This document shows, in pieces, positions 26,240 through 35,502 of a stretch of 64,000 bases of DNA. Every line of letters begins with the position of its first letter. The stretch's first letter is position 1. This stretch comes from Prevotella sp. (GTDB lineage Bacteria > Bacteroidota > Bacteroidia > Bacteroidales > Bacteroidaceae), in the NCBI GenBank assembly GCA_017619755.1, contig JAFZRU010000052.1, positions 56,475-120,474 of the forward strand, in the 5' to 3' direction. The notes beneath the pieces are model-generated. The model saw only the letters and a list, made by a program, of their open reading frames with translations. It searched no databases and was not told the origin of the DNA. The position numbers were made by a program, and so were the translations under genes.

Positions 26240-29200
26240 ATGGCAACAACTCATCATTACACTGGCTTGACGGATGCGCAAGTACTCGAAAGCCGCGCGA
26301 AGCATGGATCCAATGTTCTAACCCCTCCAGAAGAAAAATCTGTTTGGCAGAAGATTAAAGACTGTATGCATTTTTGGCTGCTAAAAGTGGATCTCGCAAT
26401 TTTTGTAATTGCAGCCCTTGCAGCCATAGTTTTACCACTAACAGGTATTTATAGCCATGAGGGGCTATGGATAGCTCCTGTCTTGTCGTTTATCCTTTTT
26501 ATTTTAACATATCTTGTAGCCTACCTTGGCGGAGAATGGAATGAAGAGGAAAAGGAATTCGACATCGATTCTCTATTCACAATTTTGTTGTTCGCACTAT
26601 TGCTCTCTGGCTCCATCGCATTCTATAATGGAGTATATGGTGGCGTAACCGGGTGGGCACCATATTTGGAACTCATCGGTATTGCAGCGGCAGTTCTTTT
26701 GGCTACAACTGTTGCGCACATCCTCGAAGCTCAGAATGAGAAGACATTCAAAAGTCTTAATGAAGTCAATGATGACACTCTCGTCAAGGTAATTCGTAAC
26801 AATAATGTTTGTCAGATTCCAAGAAAAGACGTTGTTGTAGGTGACATTGTGCTATTGGATGCAGGCGAAGAAGTACCTGCCGACGCTGAGCTTCTTGAAT
26901 GTATGAATCTTATAATGAATGAATCTTCATTGACAGGAGAACCGCAATGTGAAAAAACGACTAATCCTGCTGATTTTGATAAGGATGCAACTTATCCGTC
27001 AAACCATATTATGAAGGGTTGTACAGTCATGGAAGGTGATTGTGTGGCAAAGGTATTTGCCGTAGGAGACTCTACTGCTTGTGGAAAGGTATTTGAAGCT
27101 GCACAGGTTCAAGATGGAGAAGCAACACCTCTTAGTGAAAAATTGGATGAATTGGCAGGTCTTATAACAAAAACCAGCTACGGCTTGGCAATTCTAATTG
27201 TTCTTGGCAGACTTGTACGCCACGCTTTAATGTTGCCAAACCCCAACTACTGGACCTTGGCGGGTTATCTTTTGGGTTCACTTGCTCTTGCAACCTTAAT
27301 TTTCTTCGGACTCAACAAGAAAAAGAATGAGGAGAATGAAGAAAGCATAGAACTATGGCAGGTACTCGCTTTTATGATTCTACCTATTATTGGCATAGTT
27401 ATCTACTTTGCTGTAGGTACTTCTGGCGATATGAATTGGCCAGTATTTATTCAGTATGCATTAGATTCTGTAATGATTGCCGTTACCCTTATTGTCGTTG
27501 CCGTTCCTGAAGGTTTACCTATGGCTGTGACATTAAGCCTTGCTTTCAGCATGAAGCGATTGATGAAACAGAATACGCTTCCACGTACTATGCATGCATG
27601 CGAAACAATGGGTGCGGTTTCTGTTATCTGCTCCGACAAAACAGGCACATTGACACAGAATCAAATGAAAGTTGTTGGCACGGCATTCCCTGAATTAAAA
27701 AATCAGGAACTTGGTGATGATAAGTATTCATCTCTTATTAAAGAATGTATAGCCATCAATACCACTGCAAACCTTGATTTTGCTGATGCTAATAAAATTA
27801 AGGCTATTGGAAATCCCACTGAAGGCGCACTTCTTTTATGGCTCCATAATCACGGCATCAATTATTTGGATATCAGAGAATCTATACCTGTAATTGACCG
27901 TTTACAGTTCACCACAGAACTGAAATATATGGCTACCATTGTAAAATCAATGGTTACTGGAAAACGTGTCGTATATGTTAAGGGTGCTCCTGACATTCTT
28001 ATGAGTCTATGTAAGATTACCGATGAAGAAGTTGAAAAATACAACACAAAATTGGCGGAATATCAGAGTCACGCAAATCGTACTCTTGCTTTTGCATATA
28101 AAGAACTTAACGATGCTGATGATATTTTTAAAGACGGGAGGATTAACATCAATGACCTGAATATGATGGGTATTGTTGGTATTGAGGATCCAGTTCGTAC
28201 AGATGTTCCTGCTGCTGTTGAAGATTGTATAAATGCAGGAATCCAAGTGAAGATTGTTACTGGAGATGCACCGGGGACGGCCAAAGAAATTGGGCGACAA
28301 CTTGGATTGTGGAAACCAGAAGACACAGACGAGAATATCTTGATTGGAACAGAGCTTGCCTCAATGACTGATGATGAACTAAAAAAACGGCTTCCAAAGG
28401 TTAAGATTATTTCTCGTGCTCGTCCTAACGACAAGGAACGCGCCGTTCGAATCCTTAAAGACCTCGACTATATTGTTGCTGTTACGGGTGATGGAACAAA
28501 CGATGCTCCTGCCTTGAATGCGGCTAATGTAGGACTTTCAATGGGTGATGGCACAGCCGTTGCCAAGGAGGCAAGTAATATGACTATCATTGACAATTCT
28601 TTCAGTACGATAGCAAATGCTGTTATGTGGGGACGTTCTCTATATAAAAACATCAAGCGCTTTATCCTGTTCCAGATGACTGTTAATGTTGCTGCATGTC
28701 TCATTGTGCTCATTGGAGCATTTATTGGTGAGGAGTCACCTCTTACAGTAACACAAATGCTATGGGTGAACCTGATTATGGATACCTTCGCGGCTTTGGC
28801 ATTGGCATCACTACCTCCTACAAAGACTGTTATGAACGAAAAACCACGTTCGGTTTACGAGCATATCCTAAAGGGTATGGGTTCTGGAATATTGGGCGTC
28901 GGAATAATATTTACTATCATTCTTCTTGGCATTTGTGTCTTCTTCCAGCATTCTGATGTTAACAGTCTATCTGACATCTTTAATGGAAATGCAGTATGGG
29001 GAGCTAATAATGGTCTCTCTGCATACGAACTCGGTCTATTCTTTACAATTTTTGTAATGCTTCAGTTCTGGAACCTTTTCAATGCAAAAGCGTTTATGAC
29101 CAATGATTCTGCTTTCAAAGGCATTTCTTGGAAAAAAACAAAATGGTTTATCATCATTGCCTTAGTAATCTTTGTTGGCCAAGTCATTATAACAGAAATA

Positions 29201-29326
29201 CCTGGTCTTCAAGAAATGTTCAATGTCGCGGAAGGTGGAATTAAAGCAATTGATTGGATTATCATTGTAGTAGCCACTTCTTTTGTGCTTTGGATTGGAG
29301 AAGTTATCAGACTTGTAAGGAGATAA
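26240..29326 (+). CDS. Calcium-translocating P-type ATPase, PMCA type
   Basis: A 1028-residue P-type ATPase that exports Ca2+ from the cytoplasm at the expense of ATP. Landmarks: actuator loop NESSLTGEP; transmembrane PEGLPMAVTLSLAFSMKRLM with the cation-binding Pro-Glu; phosphorylation site SDKTGTLTQNQMK with Asp at about residue 466; KGAPDILMSLC in the nucleotide domain; VTGDGTNDAPALNAANVGL hinge. About ten hydrophobic spans are visible, matching the family length. It is the last gene of the A+T-rich block, before a strong hairpin. TerD proteins bind Ca2+, so a calcium link to the upstream genes is plausible but unproven. Confidence 0.95.
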   Translation: MATTHHYTGLTDAQVLESRAKHGSNVLTPPEEKSVWQKIKDCMHFWLLKVDLAIFVIAALAAIVLPLTGIYSHEGLWIAPVLSFILFILTYLVAYLGGEWNEEEKEFDIDSLFTILLFALLLSGSIAFYNGVYGGVTGWAPYLELIGIAAAVLLATTVAHILEAQNEKTFKSLNEVNDDTLVKVIRNNNVCQIPRKDVVVGDIVLLDAGEEVPADAELLECMNLIMNESSLTGEPQCEKTTNPADFDKDATYPSNHIMKGCTVMEGDCVAKVFAVGDSTACGKVFEAAQVQDGEATPLSEKLDELAGLITKTSYGLAILIVLGRLVRHALMLPNPNYWTLAGYLLGSLALATLIFFGLNKKKNEENEESIELWQVLAFMILPIIGIVIYFAVGTSGDMNWPVFIQYALDSVMIAVTLIVVAVPEGLPMAVTLSLAFSMKRLMKQNTLPRTMHACETMGAVSVICSDKTGTLTQNQMKVVGTAFPELKNQELGDDKYSSLIKECIAINTTANLDFADANKIKAIGNPTEGALLLWLHNHGINYLDIRESIPVIDRLQFTTELKYMATIVKSMVTGKRVVYVKGAPDILMSLCKITDEEVEKYNTKLAEYQSHANRTLAFAYKELNDADDIFKDGRININDLNMMGIVGIEDPVRTDVPAAVEDCINAGIQVKIVTGDAPGTAKEIGRQLGLWKPEDTDENILIGTELASMTDDELKKRLPKVKIISRARPNDKERAVRILKDLDYIVAVTGDGTNDAPALNAANVGLSMGDGTAVAKEASNMTIIDNSFSTIANAVMWGRSLYKNIKRFILFQMTVNVAACLIVLIGAFIGEESPLTVTQMLWVNLIMDTFAALALASLPPTKTVMNEKPRSVYEHILKGMGSGILGVGIIFTIILLGICVFFQHSDVNSLSDIFNGNAVWGANNGLSAYELGLFFTIFVMLQFWNLFNAKAFMTNDSAFKGISWKKTKWFIIIALVIFVGQVIITEIPGLQEMFNVAEGGIKAIDWIIIVVATSFVLWIGEVIRLVRR

Positions 29327-29333
29327 TACTTTT

Positions 29334-29367
29334 ATAGGGCAGTCATTCTATGGAGTGATTGCCCTAT
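29334..29367 (+). terminator. Terminator-type hairpin at the end of the Ter block
   Basis: A 15-base stem, ATAGGGCAGTCATTC / GAGTGATTGCCCTAT, with a TATG loop (two G-T pairs), starting 8 bases after the ATPase stop. The downstream T-run is poor, so the efficiency of termination is uncertain. Composition changes to the G+C-richer flank just after it. Confidence 0.75.
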
Positions 29368-29523
29368 ATGCAATTCATTTCATAAGGATGAGTAAGAGGA
29401 TGCCAAACGGATGTGGCTTTCAGTGATGATGTCGTGCTTCAGTCCGTAGTTGGATTGGACGGGTGATGGTCGATGTGTTTTGTACTTTTGAACAAGATGA
29501 AGCTTTGACCTTGCAAGCCGTCT

Positions 29524-30939
29524 TTATTGTATAGGTGCGCCAGACGGTGAATTTAGCACGATGTTGACGATACCCATCACGTCGGAGACGTCTGTCAAAC
29601 CGTCGTTGTTCACGTCGGCGTTTTCGATGTGGAAGTTGGGAACGTTTCCTGTCAGCACGTAATTGACCGTCGTCATCACGTCCACCACGTTCACGGTACC
29701 GTCGTGGTTGACGTCGCCGGAGGGGTATCCTGTGATGGTCAATACTTGTCCCATGAAAAGGATGGTTTGCGTACTCTTGTTTTCGATGGTGAAATAGAAA
29801 GGATGGTCGATGATGAAATCCTCGGGGTCTTCCTCGTCCCCGATGCTTGTTTCTGTTTCATCTATCACCGTGACTGCTGCCGCTTCCGTACCCTCTTCGT
29901 CAACGATGATTTTGGCAAGTTGGAAGACTTTGCTAATCATCAGAGGGTCGAGGCTTTCAAGGCTGAAGTCCGCCAAAGGTGTGAATGCCTCCACCATTCC
30001 CAACTCTTGGAGAATGTCTGTCAAGGAATGATTATCATCAATGGAGAATTTGGGCATTTGGAGATTGAGCAATGTACTTTTGCTTGTTTTGTTTGCAAAA
30101 GTCCAGTCCTCGTAGGTGAGCGAGGGGAAGCCCTGCTTGTCCGTAGGCAGGAAGATGGTCATGGTGAAATCACCTTTCACTCCGTAGGGCAGGGTCACCG
30201 TGTGGAACTTGTCGGACTTGGAAATTTTAAAGTATTCGTAAAACATCCTCATCATGTCCACGTCCATAGTTTGGCCGTCTATCAGGTGGAATTTCCTTGT
30301 TTTGGTATAGTTGGTTTCGAAAGGAACCGTCCAATTCCCCTTGAAATATAGCGCATTGGCAAGTACGGCTGAAAGGTATGGGTCGGGTTCGTCATAGATG
30401 CTGGGAATGAGGCCGTGGGTCTTTTCGTTCGCCCATTTGTTGATGACGTCGATGCCTTCTTGTGTTCCGAAGTCCACAGTTCCGGCTTCGGCGTCGTAAT
30501 AGGTTGCCAACTTCTCTTTAAAACTGTCGTACAAGGTGATGCCAGGTTTGGCCCAAGTGCCATTGGCCAACTCGCAGACAGGGTAGGAGGTATTGGAAAC
30601 TTCATCTTTGTTGACAGAAGGTCTGTAAGTGAGTTTTTCTGCCACTTTCCGGTTGTATTTGTTGACTTGTTCCGTGGAGAATGCGGAGGTACCCAAGACC
30701 TGCTGTATCTCCGCCAATGTGTTTCCTGCCGCACCGTTCTGCACCATCGAGAGTGCCATCTGTGCGGAAAGCGGCGAGAGGATGATGTTCATACCGCCAT
30801 CCTCCTTGTTTTCAACTACCTTGTCGAACAAGGTGAAAGCGAATTTTTGGTAGATGGAAGACAAAGCCGTGTCATCGTCTTGGGCAGTCACACACATCGT
30901 GGTGAGTATCAATGCGAAAGTGAAGAGTATCTTTTTCAT
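29524..30939 (-). CDS. Serpin with C-terminal dockerin-type repeats
   Basis: A 471-residue exported serine-protease inhibitor. The start at 30939 gives a signal peptide MKKILFTFALILTTMCVTAQ; an upstream in-frame ATG at 30990 is unlikely. The serpin fold is complete: a hinge EEGTEAAAVTV at about 343-353, a reactive-centre loop continuing through DETETSIGDEEDP, and the closing signature FIIDHPFYFTIENKSTQTIL. Short hinge residues suggest true inhibitory activity. The last about 65 residues hold two dockerin-type Ca2+ loops (DVNHDGTVNVVDV; DVNNDGLTDVSDV), which would dock it to a cohesin or act as a surface tail. Two proteins outside this window would be needed to show which. Confidence 0.93.
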   Translation of the reverse strand: MKKILFTFALILTTMCVTAQDDDTALSSIYQKFAFTLFDKVVENKEDGGMNIILSPLSAQMALSMVQNGAAGNTLAEIQQVLGTSAFSTEQVNKYNRKVAEKLTYRPSVNKDEVSNTSYPVCELANGTWAKPGITLYDSFKEKLATYYDAEAGTVDFGTQEGIDVINKWANEKTHGLIPSIYDEPDPYLSAVLANALYFKGNWTVPFETNYTKTRKFHLIDGQTMDVDMMRMFYEYFKISKSDKFHTVTLPYGVKGDFTMTIFLPTDKQGFPSLTYEDWTFANKTSKSTLLNLQMPKFSIDDNHSLTDILQELGMVEAFTPLADFSLESLDPLMISKVFQLAKIIVDEEGTEAAAVTVIDETETSIGDEEDPEDFIIDHPFYFTIENKSTQTILFMGQVLTITGYPSGDVNHDGTVNVVDVMTTVNYVLTGNVPNFHIENADVNNDGLTDVSDVMGIVNIVLNSPSGAPIQ

Positions 30940-31023
30940 TGTTGTCAAGTTTTTGATGTTGTGTTCCTTGTATGAGAAACTGAAGCCCACTTTTGTGACT
31001 GGCCTGCCTTCCTTTTTACCTTT

Positions 31024-32586
31024 CTAAGGCTGAGCAATCATCCATTCCTCAATGGTTCGGGTCTTTGTCGAGAACGACAGGCCAATCTTATGCAACTGAC
31101 GTCCGTCGTAGGTGAAGGGAATCATATATCCTTTCTCGTCAATCTGCTCCAATGCTTTTTGTGCGGACTGGTCCATCTTCAACTCAAAGACATAGACATC
31201 CGTGCGCGACTGCCATACCACGTCGATGCGGCCTATGGCAGTACGCACCTCCGTGAGCAGGTAACGTCCCATGAGGGAGAACACCACGTAGAGCAGTTGG
31301 CGGAAGTGACCCTCTGTGTTGGCTCCCTCTGCGTAGGGGATGGAGGAAAGGAACACCTTTAGGCGTTGCAGCATCCCGTCGAGGTCGCCGGCACGGAGGG
31401 CGCGGTACATCTCGACGATGCTGTTGGTGGTGGCCAAAGTGTCCTCATAGACGTAGTAAGGCGCGAGGGAATTCATCATACCCTGGTACACCTCGTTGTT
31501 GGGAAATCCCAACGTATAAGTGTCGGTGTCGCGGTCGTAGTCCTTGATGGTGAGGTAGCCGCTCTGGTAGAACAGCGGCAGCACGCTCCTCATCCTCTCG
31601 GTAGGAGCATCAAACTCCTCGCGGGTGGCCATGCTACCTTCCAAGCGTGTGATGTCGGTGTTGAACTTCTGCAGCATGTTGACCAGCACCGTCGGCGTGC
31701 CCGTCTCGAACCAGTGGTCCTTGATGCGTCTGTCCACCAGGGCGTTCAAAAGGCTAAACGGGTTATAGACGTCGGTCAAGTCCTCAGCGAAATGGTAACC
31801 GTCGTAACACTCTTTCAACTGTCGGTATGCCTCTTCGGTGGTGACACCCATGTCACCGGCCATTTCGGCCACGGCGTCGCCCCACTGCTTATGCAGCTCC
31901 TGCTCGGTGATGCCGCAGACGGCGGAATACTCCGGCACCATCGTGATGCGCTTCAGGTTGTTCAACTCGCTGAAGATGCTGAGTTGGGAGAACTTGGAGA
32001 TGCCGGTGATGAACACGAAACGCAGCCACTCGTCGCAGTCTTTCAGTGGTGAGTAGAACGCCCGCAGGGCCAAGCGCATCTCTTCGAGCTGCTCCGGCTG
32101 GTGCATCACACTGAGCAACGGAGCGTCATATTCATCGACAAGCACCACCACCTTCTTGCCATATTTCTCGGCGCAACCTTTGATGAGTTGCGCCAGACGG
32201 TCGCCCGGTTCATCACTGCTCCGTTCAATGCCATATTTCTCCTCAAGCCATCCAAGTTGAGTGCCTGCGCGTAGTTTCATATAACTTACGCCCCCATCCT
32301 TCGCCGATGCCAGGCTGATGTTCAGCACGGGGTATTGTGTCCACTCCGTCTCCAACCGACCCGCTTCCAGCCCCTCGAACAGGTCACGGCGTCCTTCGAA
32401 ATAACTCCGCATCGTGGAGAGTAGCAGCGACTTGCCGAAGCGGCGCGGACGACTGAGAAACACAAACTGGAACTGCTGTGCAAGACGATAGACGTAGCCC
32501 GTCTTGTCAACATACAAATAATTACCTTCGCGAATCTTTTCGAAAGTCTGTATGCCTATGGGATATTTAAACTTGCTGGCTGCCAT
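31024..32586 (-). CDS. AAA-ATPase-like / PD-(D/E)XK nuclease-like protein
   Basis: A 520-residue member of the AAA-ATPase-like plus PDDEXK family common in many copies in Bacteroidota. Walker A is RPRRFGKSLLLS (46-57), Walker B is VVVLVDEYDAPL (about 150), and the C-terminus has a nuclease-like core GRIDVVWQ...DVYVFELKM. The opening YPIGIQTFEKIREGNYLYVD is diagnostic. Biological role unknown; possibly linked to mobile or conflict systems. It has its own promoter on the minus strand and follows the methyltransferase operon. Confidence 0.9.
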   Translation of the reverse strand: MAASKFKYPIGIQTFEKIREGNYLYVDKTGYVYRLAQQFQFVFLSRPRRFGKSLLLSTMRSYFEGRRDLFEGLEAGRLETEWTQYPVLNISLASAKDGGVSYMKLRAGTQLGWLEEKYGIERSSDEPGDRLAQLIKGCAEKYGKKVVVLVDEYDAPLLSVMHQPEQLEEMRLALRAFYSPLKDCDEWLRFVFITGISKFSQLSIFSELNNLKRITMVPEYSAVCGITEQELHKQWGDAVAEMAGDMGVTTEEAYRQLKECYDGYHFAEDLTDVYNPFSLLNALVDRRIKDHWFETGTPTVLVNMLQKFNTDITRLEGSMATREEFDAPTERMRSVLPLFYQSGYLTIKDYDRDTDTYTLGFPNNEVYQGMMNSLAPYYVYEDTLATTNSIVEMYRALRAGDLDGMLQRLKVFLSSIPYAEGANTEGHFRQLLYVVFSLMGRYLLTEVRTAIGRIDVVWQSRTDVYVFELKMDQSAQKALEQIDEKGYMIPFTYDGRQLHKIGLSFSTKTRTIEEWMIAQP

Positions 32587-32606
32587 ATTGTAAATCGTTT
32601 ATGCAG

Positions 32607-32638
32607 CAAAGATAATTCGATTTTTTCAAATAAACAAA
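32607..32638 (-). promoter_or_regulatory. Minus-strand promoter of the AAA/PD-(D/E)XK gene
   Basis: Read on the minus strand, TTTG (32638-32635) and TATCTTTG (32614-32607) are 20 bases apart. The start codon lies 20 bases downstream of the -7 box. Confidence 0.7.
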
Positions 32639-32675
32639 TATTGAAGTGGAAAAAATTGAGATGAGAACTTTTCAT

Positions 32676-35492
32676 TTATTCCGTAACGGTCTTTCCCATT
32701 CTCATCAGTTCCTTGGCCAGTGCGACGGCGGAGTTGGCGTTGTCGCTGTAGCCGTCGGCGCCTATTTCGTCGGCAAAGCGCTGGGTGACGGGAGCACCGC
32801 CCACCATCACTTTCACCTGTTGGCGCAGTCCGGCTTGTTTCAGGGTGTCGATTACCTCCCGCATGTAGGTCATGGTGGTGGTGAGCAGTGCACTCATGCA
32901 GAGAAGGTCGGGGTGATGCTTGCGCACGGCCTCCACGAATTGCTCCGCCGAGACATCGATGCCGGCATTGACCACCTCGAAACCGCAACCTTCAAGCATG
33001 GAGGCCACCAGGTTCTTGCCGATGTCGTGGAGGTCGCCTTTCACCGTGCCTATGACGACACGGCCCAGACTTTTTACGTCGGCTCGCTCTCCCGTCGTCT
33101 TCACTTGTTCCAAGGCGGCTTTCATGGCACGGCCCGCCATCAGCAGTTGTGGCACGAAGGCCTTCCCCGTTTCGAACTGTCGCCCCAACTCCGCCATGGC
33201 AGGCACCATCTGGTGGTCGATGAGTTCCTGCGGGGTGGTGCCAGATGACAAGGCCGCCCGCGTGGCGGAAACGGCAGCTTCAGCATGGCCGCCAAGGATG
33301 CTCTCGTAGAGCGAGAGGGTGGGGGGGAGTTTAAGGTCTTTAGGGTCTTTAAGGACTTTAGGGACTTTAGGGTCTTTAAAGACTTTAAGGACTTTGGGGA
33401 CTTGGGGGTGGTGAGGCGAGATGAACAGGCCTTTTGCCGGTTCGATGGCTTGGGCGAAAGTGCTGATGAAGGTGTCGGAGGTGCCGCAGCAGCCGCCAAG
33501 GATGTCGAGGTAGTGGCCGTCGATGAGAGGCCACAGGTCTTTGAGGAGGCTTTCTGGAGTCTTGCTGTAGCAACCGTGGTCGTCGGGTTGTCCGGCGTTA
33601 GGGTAGAGGCTGATGCGGCAGTCGTAGCGTTGCCCCATCTCCTTGACGAGCGGTGTCATTTTTTCCACGTCGCTCAGACAGTTGAGGCCGATGGAGAAGA
33701 TGTGGGGTTGGATATCCGGGTCGCCCATCAGTTGGTCAGTGAAGCGGAGGATGTCCTGCCCCAGCATATTGTGACCATCGGGCGTGGCCACGGAGAAACT
33801 CAGCATGATGGGTAACTGACATTTGAGCTTGTGAAAGGTGTTGATAGCCTCCTCGACGGCGATACGCGCGTTGAGCGTGTCGAAGATGGTCTCGATGAGC
33901 AGTCCGTCCACACCGCCTTCCAAGAGGGCCTCCATCTGTTCGCCGTAGGCTTGTTGCAGCACGTCCTGCGGCAATGGCGTGGCGGTGGCTTGCGGTGTGC
34001 AGATGGCGCTCGTGGGCCCCACGCTCCCCACGACGAAACGGGGTTTGTTTGGTGTTCGTCGTGAGTATTCGTCGGCCACGTTCCTTGCGATGCGGCATGC
34101 CGCCTTGTTCACCTCTTTGGCGTAGTCAGCCACTCCGTAGTCGCCGAGCGACACGCGCTGGGCGTTGAAGGTGCACGTCTCTATCAGGTCCGCTCCCGCT
34201 TCGAGGTATTTGCGGTGGATGCCCTCGATGATGTCGGGGCGTGTGAGGCACAGCAGGTCGTTGCAGCCTTTCAACTCCCCCTCCACATTGGCGAGGATGT
34301 CGCCACGGAAATCCTCCTCCTTCAGTTGGTGCCGTTGTATCATGGTGCCCATCGCCCCGTCGAGGATGAGGATGCGGTTGCGTGGCAGCGGCACCCTTTT
34401 TGGCATGGCAATGGCTTTCGGTGCTGCGGCCTTGGCGCGTTCCACCATTTCCAAGGCCTGCTCCACCTCTTCCTCGTTGTGGAAGTCCATCTCCAAGTGT
34501 ACGCCCTCCGTGCCGATGTTGTCCAACAGTGAGGGCAGTTCGTCGAGTGTCACCCAACAGCACATCACGCTCTTCCCTCCGTCAAGGATGCGTCGGTACA
34601 GGTCGTGCCATTTCCTGTTGCCTCCCTGTGGCTCTCCCACGCCGGGAGTCCACTGTATGGCGTCGAGTTCGTCGATTTCGAGCAAGGCTGGCAGGTGCCT
34701 GATGGCTCCCACGCCGTCGAGGTGGTAGAGCGTGTAGTCGATGCGTTGGCATTGCTCCCTGATAAAGGGTTGTACGAAGCGACGGTAGTCGTCCTCGCTG
34801 AGCATGGTGGAGATGTCGCTCTGCAATTTCGTCATCTTCCCCGGAGCCCACGCCGAGAAGTAGCAGAAAGCCATCTCGTCGCCCTCGCGGATGATGTCGT
34901 AAAGTTCGTCGAACACTTGGAAATAGATGTCGTTGATGCGTTGCATCTGTTGCTCCACCCTCTCGGGCTGCATCACGGTGTCCATCAAAGCTTGGTCGGT
35001 GCCTTTCAGGGTCGCCAACACATCGAGACCCTCCATCAGGTCGGGCATGCCCACGTAATAATGCCCCTGTGCCCGTTCCTTGCAGGCGCGTAGCAGTTGT
35101 TTGTGAAGGAGGTAGTTGGGATGCTTCGGGTCGAAGGGGATGGTGTCGTCGAACGTCGGCGAAGGATGAATCCAGATGGTGTCCTCACCGCCTTCGAAAA
35201 CGCCGCCGAGGATGGCAGCTAATGACCCTGGTCCCAGTTGGGTGTTGGCCACTGGCAATATGTCGGCCTTCAGCGAACTGTTCGCCACATACCAGTGGAG
35301 TTGCTGCGAACGCCAGTCTGGGTCCAACCAGCGTTGTTTCAAGTCACGTGGGGGAGGAGGCGGGGACACGTCGGCATGGGGTGTCACTCCTTGTTGAAAA
35401 TGCTCCCACATGTTGACAATGACACCTTTGCGGTTCCACCAGTCCAGGTAGTGCCGCTTGGTCTCCTCCATATTGCTTTTCCAGGTGTCCAT
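32676..35492 (-). CDS. URO-D-like / homocysteine S-methyltransferase / B12-binding fusion
   Basis: A 938-residue three-part enzyme. Residues about 1-365 are a uroporphyrinogen-decarboxylase/corrinoid methyltransferase-like barrel (HYLDWWNRKGVIVNMWEHF; YHLDGVGAIRHL). Residues about 371-690 match the homocysteine methyltransferase domain of MetH (ILDGAMGTMIQRHQ; zinc Cys in IGLNCLS and LGGCCGT). Residues about 725-938 are the cap and cobalamin-binding domain, with the cobalt-ligand motif GDLHDIGKN at about 814. A 9-base minisatellite encodes the linker at about 694-720. I infer methyl transfer from a methylated substrate through B12 to homocysteine. The barrel lacks the HxC zinc motif of MtaA/MtbA. 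It is last in an operon with a symporter, GH31 and beta-helix genes, so the methyl donor may be a sugar or sugar-derived compound. Confidence 0.85.
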   Translation of the reverse strand: MDTWKSNMEETKRHYLDWWNRKGVIVNMWEHFQQGVTPHADVSPPPPPRDLKQRWLDPDWRSQQLHWYVANSSLKADILPVANTQLGPGSLAAILGGVFEGGEDTIWIHPSPTFDDTIPFDPKHPNYLLHKQLLRACKERAQGHYYVGMPDLMEGLDVLATLKGTDQALMDTVMQPERVEQQMQRINDIYFQVFDELYDIIREGDEMAFCYFSAWAPGKMTKLQSDISTMLSEDDYRRFVQPFIREQCQRIDYTLYHLDGVGAIRHLPALLEIDELDAIQWTPGVGEPQGGNRKWHDLYRRILDGGKSVMCCWVTLDELPSLLDNIGTEGVHLEMDFHNEEEVEQALEMVERAKAAAPKAIAMPKRVPLPRNRILILDGAMGTMIQRHQLKEEDFRGDILANVEGELKGCNDLLCLTRPDIIEGIHRKYLEAGADLIETCTFNAQRVSLGDYGVADYAKEVNKAACRIARNVADEYSRRTPNKPRFVVGSVGPTSAICTPQATATPLPQDVLQQAYGEQMEALLEGGVDGLLIETIFDTLNARIAVEEAINTFHKLKCQLPIMLSFSVATPDGHNMLGQDILRFTDQLMGDPDIQPHIFSIGLNCLSDVEKMTPLVKEMGQRYDCRISLYPNAGQPDDHGCYSKTPESLLKDLWPLIDGHYLDILGGCCGTSDTFISTFAQAIEPAKGLFISPHHPQVPKVLKVFKDPKVPKVLKDPKDLKLPPTLSLYESILGGHAEAAVSATRAALSSGTTPQELIDHQMVPAMAELGRQFETGKAFVPQLLMAGRAMKAALEQVKTTGERADVKSLGRVVIGTVKGDLHDIGKNLVASMLEGCGFEVVNAGIDVSAEQFVEAVRKHHPDLLCMSALLTTTMTYMREVIDTLKQAGLRQQVKVMVGGAPVTQRFADEIGADGYSDNANSAVALAKELMRMGKTVTE
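33330..33409 (-). repeat. 9-base minisatellite in the methyltransferase linker
   Basis: About eight tandem units of the form G(T/A)CTTTA(G/A)G on the plus strand, coding (P/L)-K-(V/D) triplets on the minus strand. The same unit occurs in the neighbouring symporter gene. Confidence 0.85.
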
Positions 35493-35502
35493 GGATCAAT
35501 GT

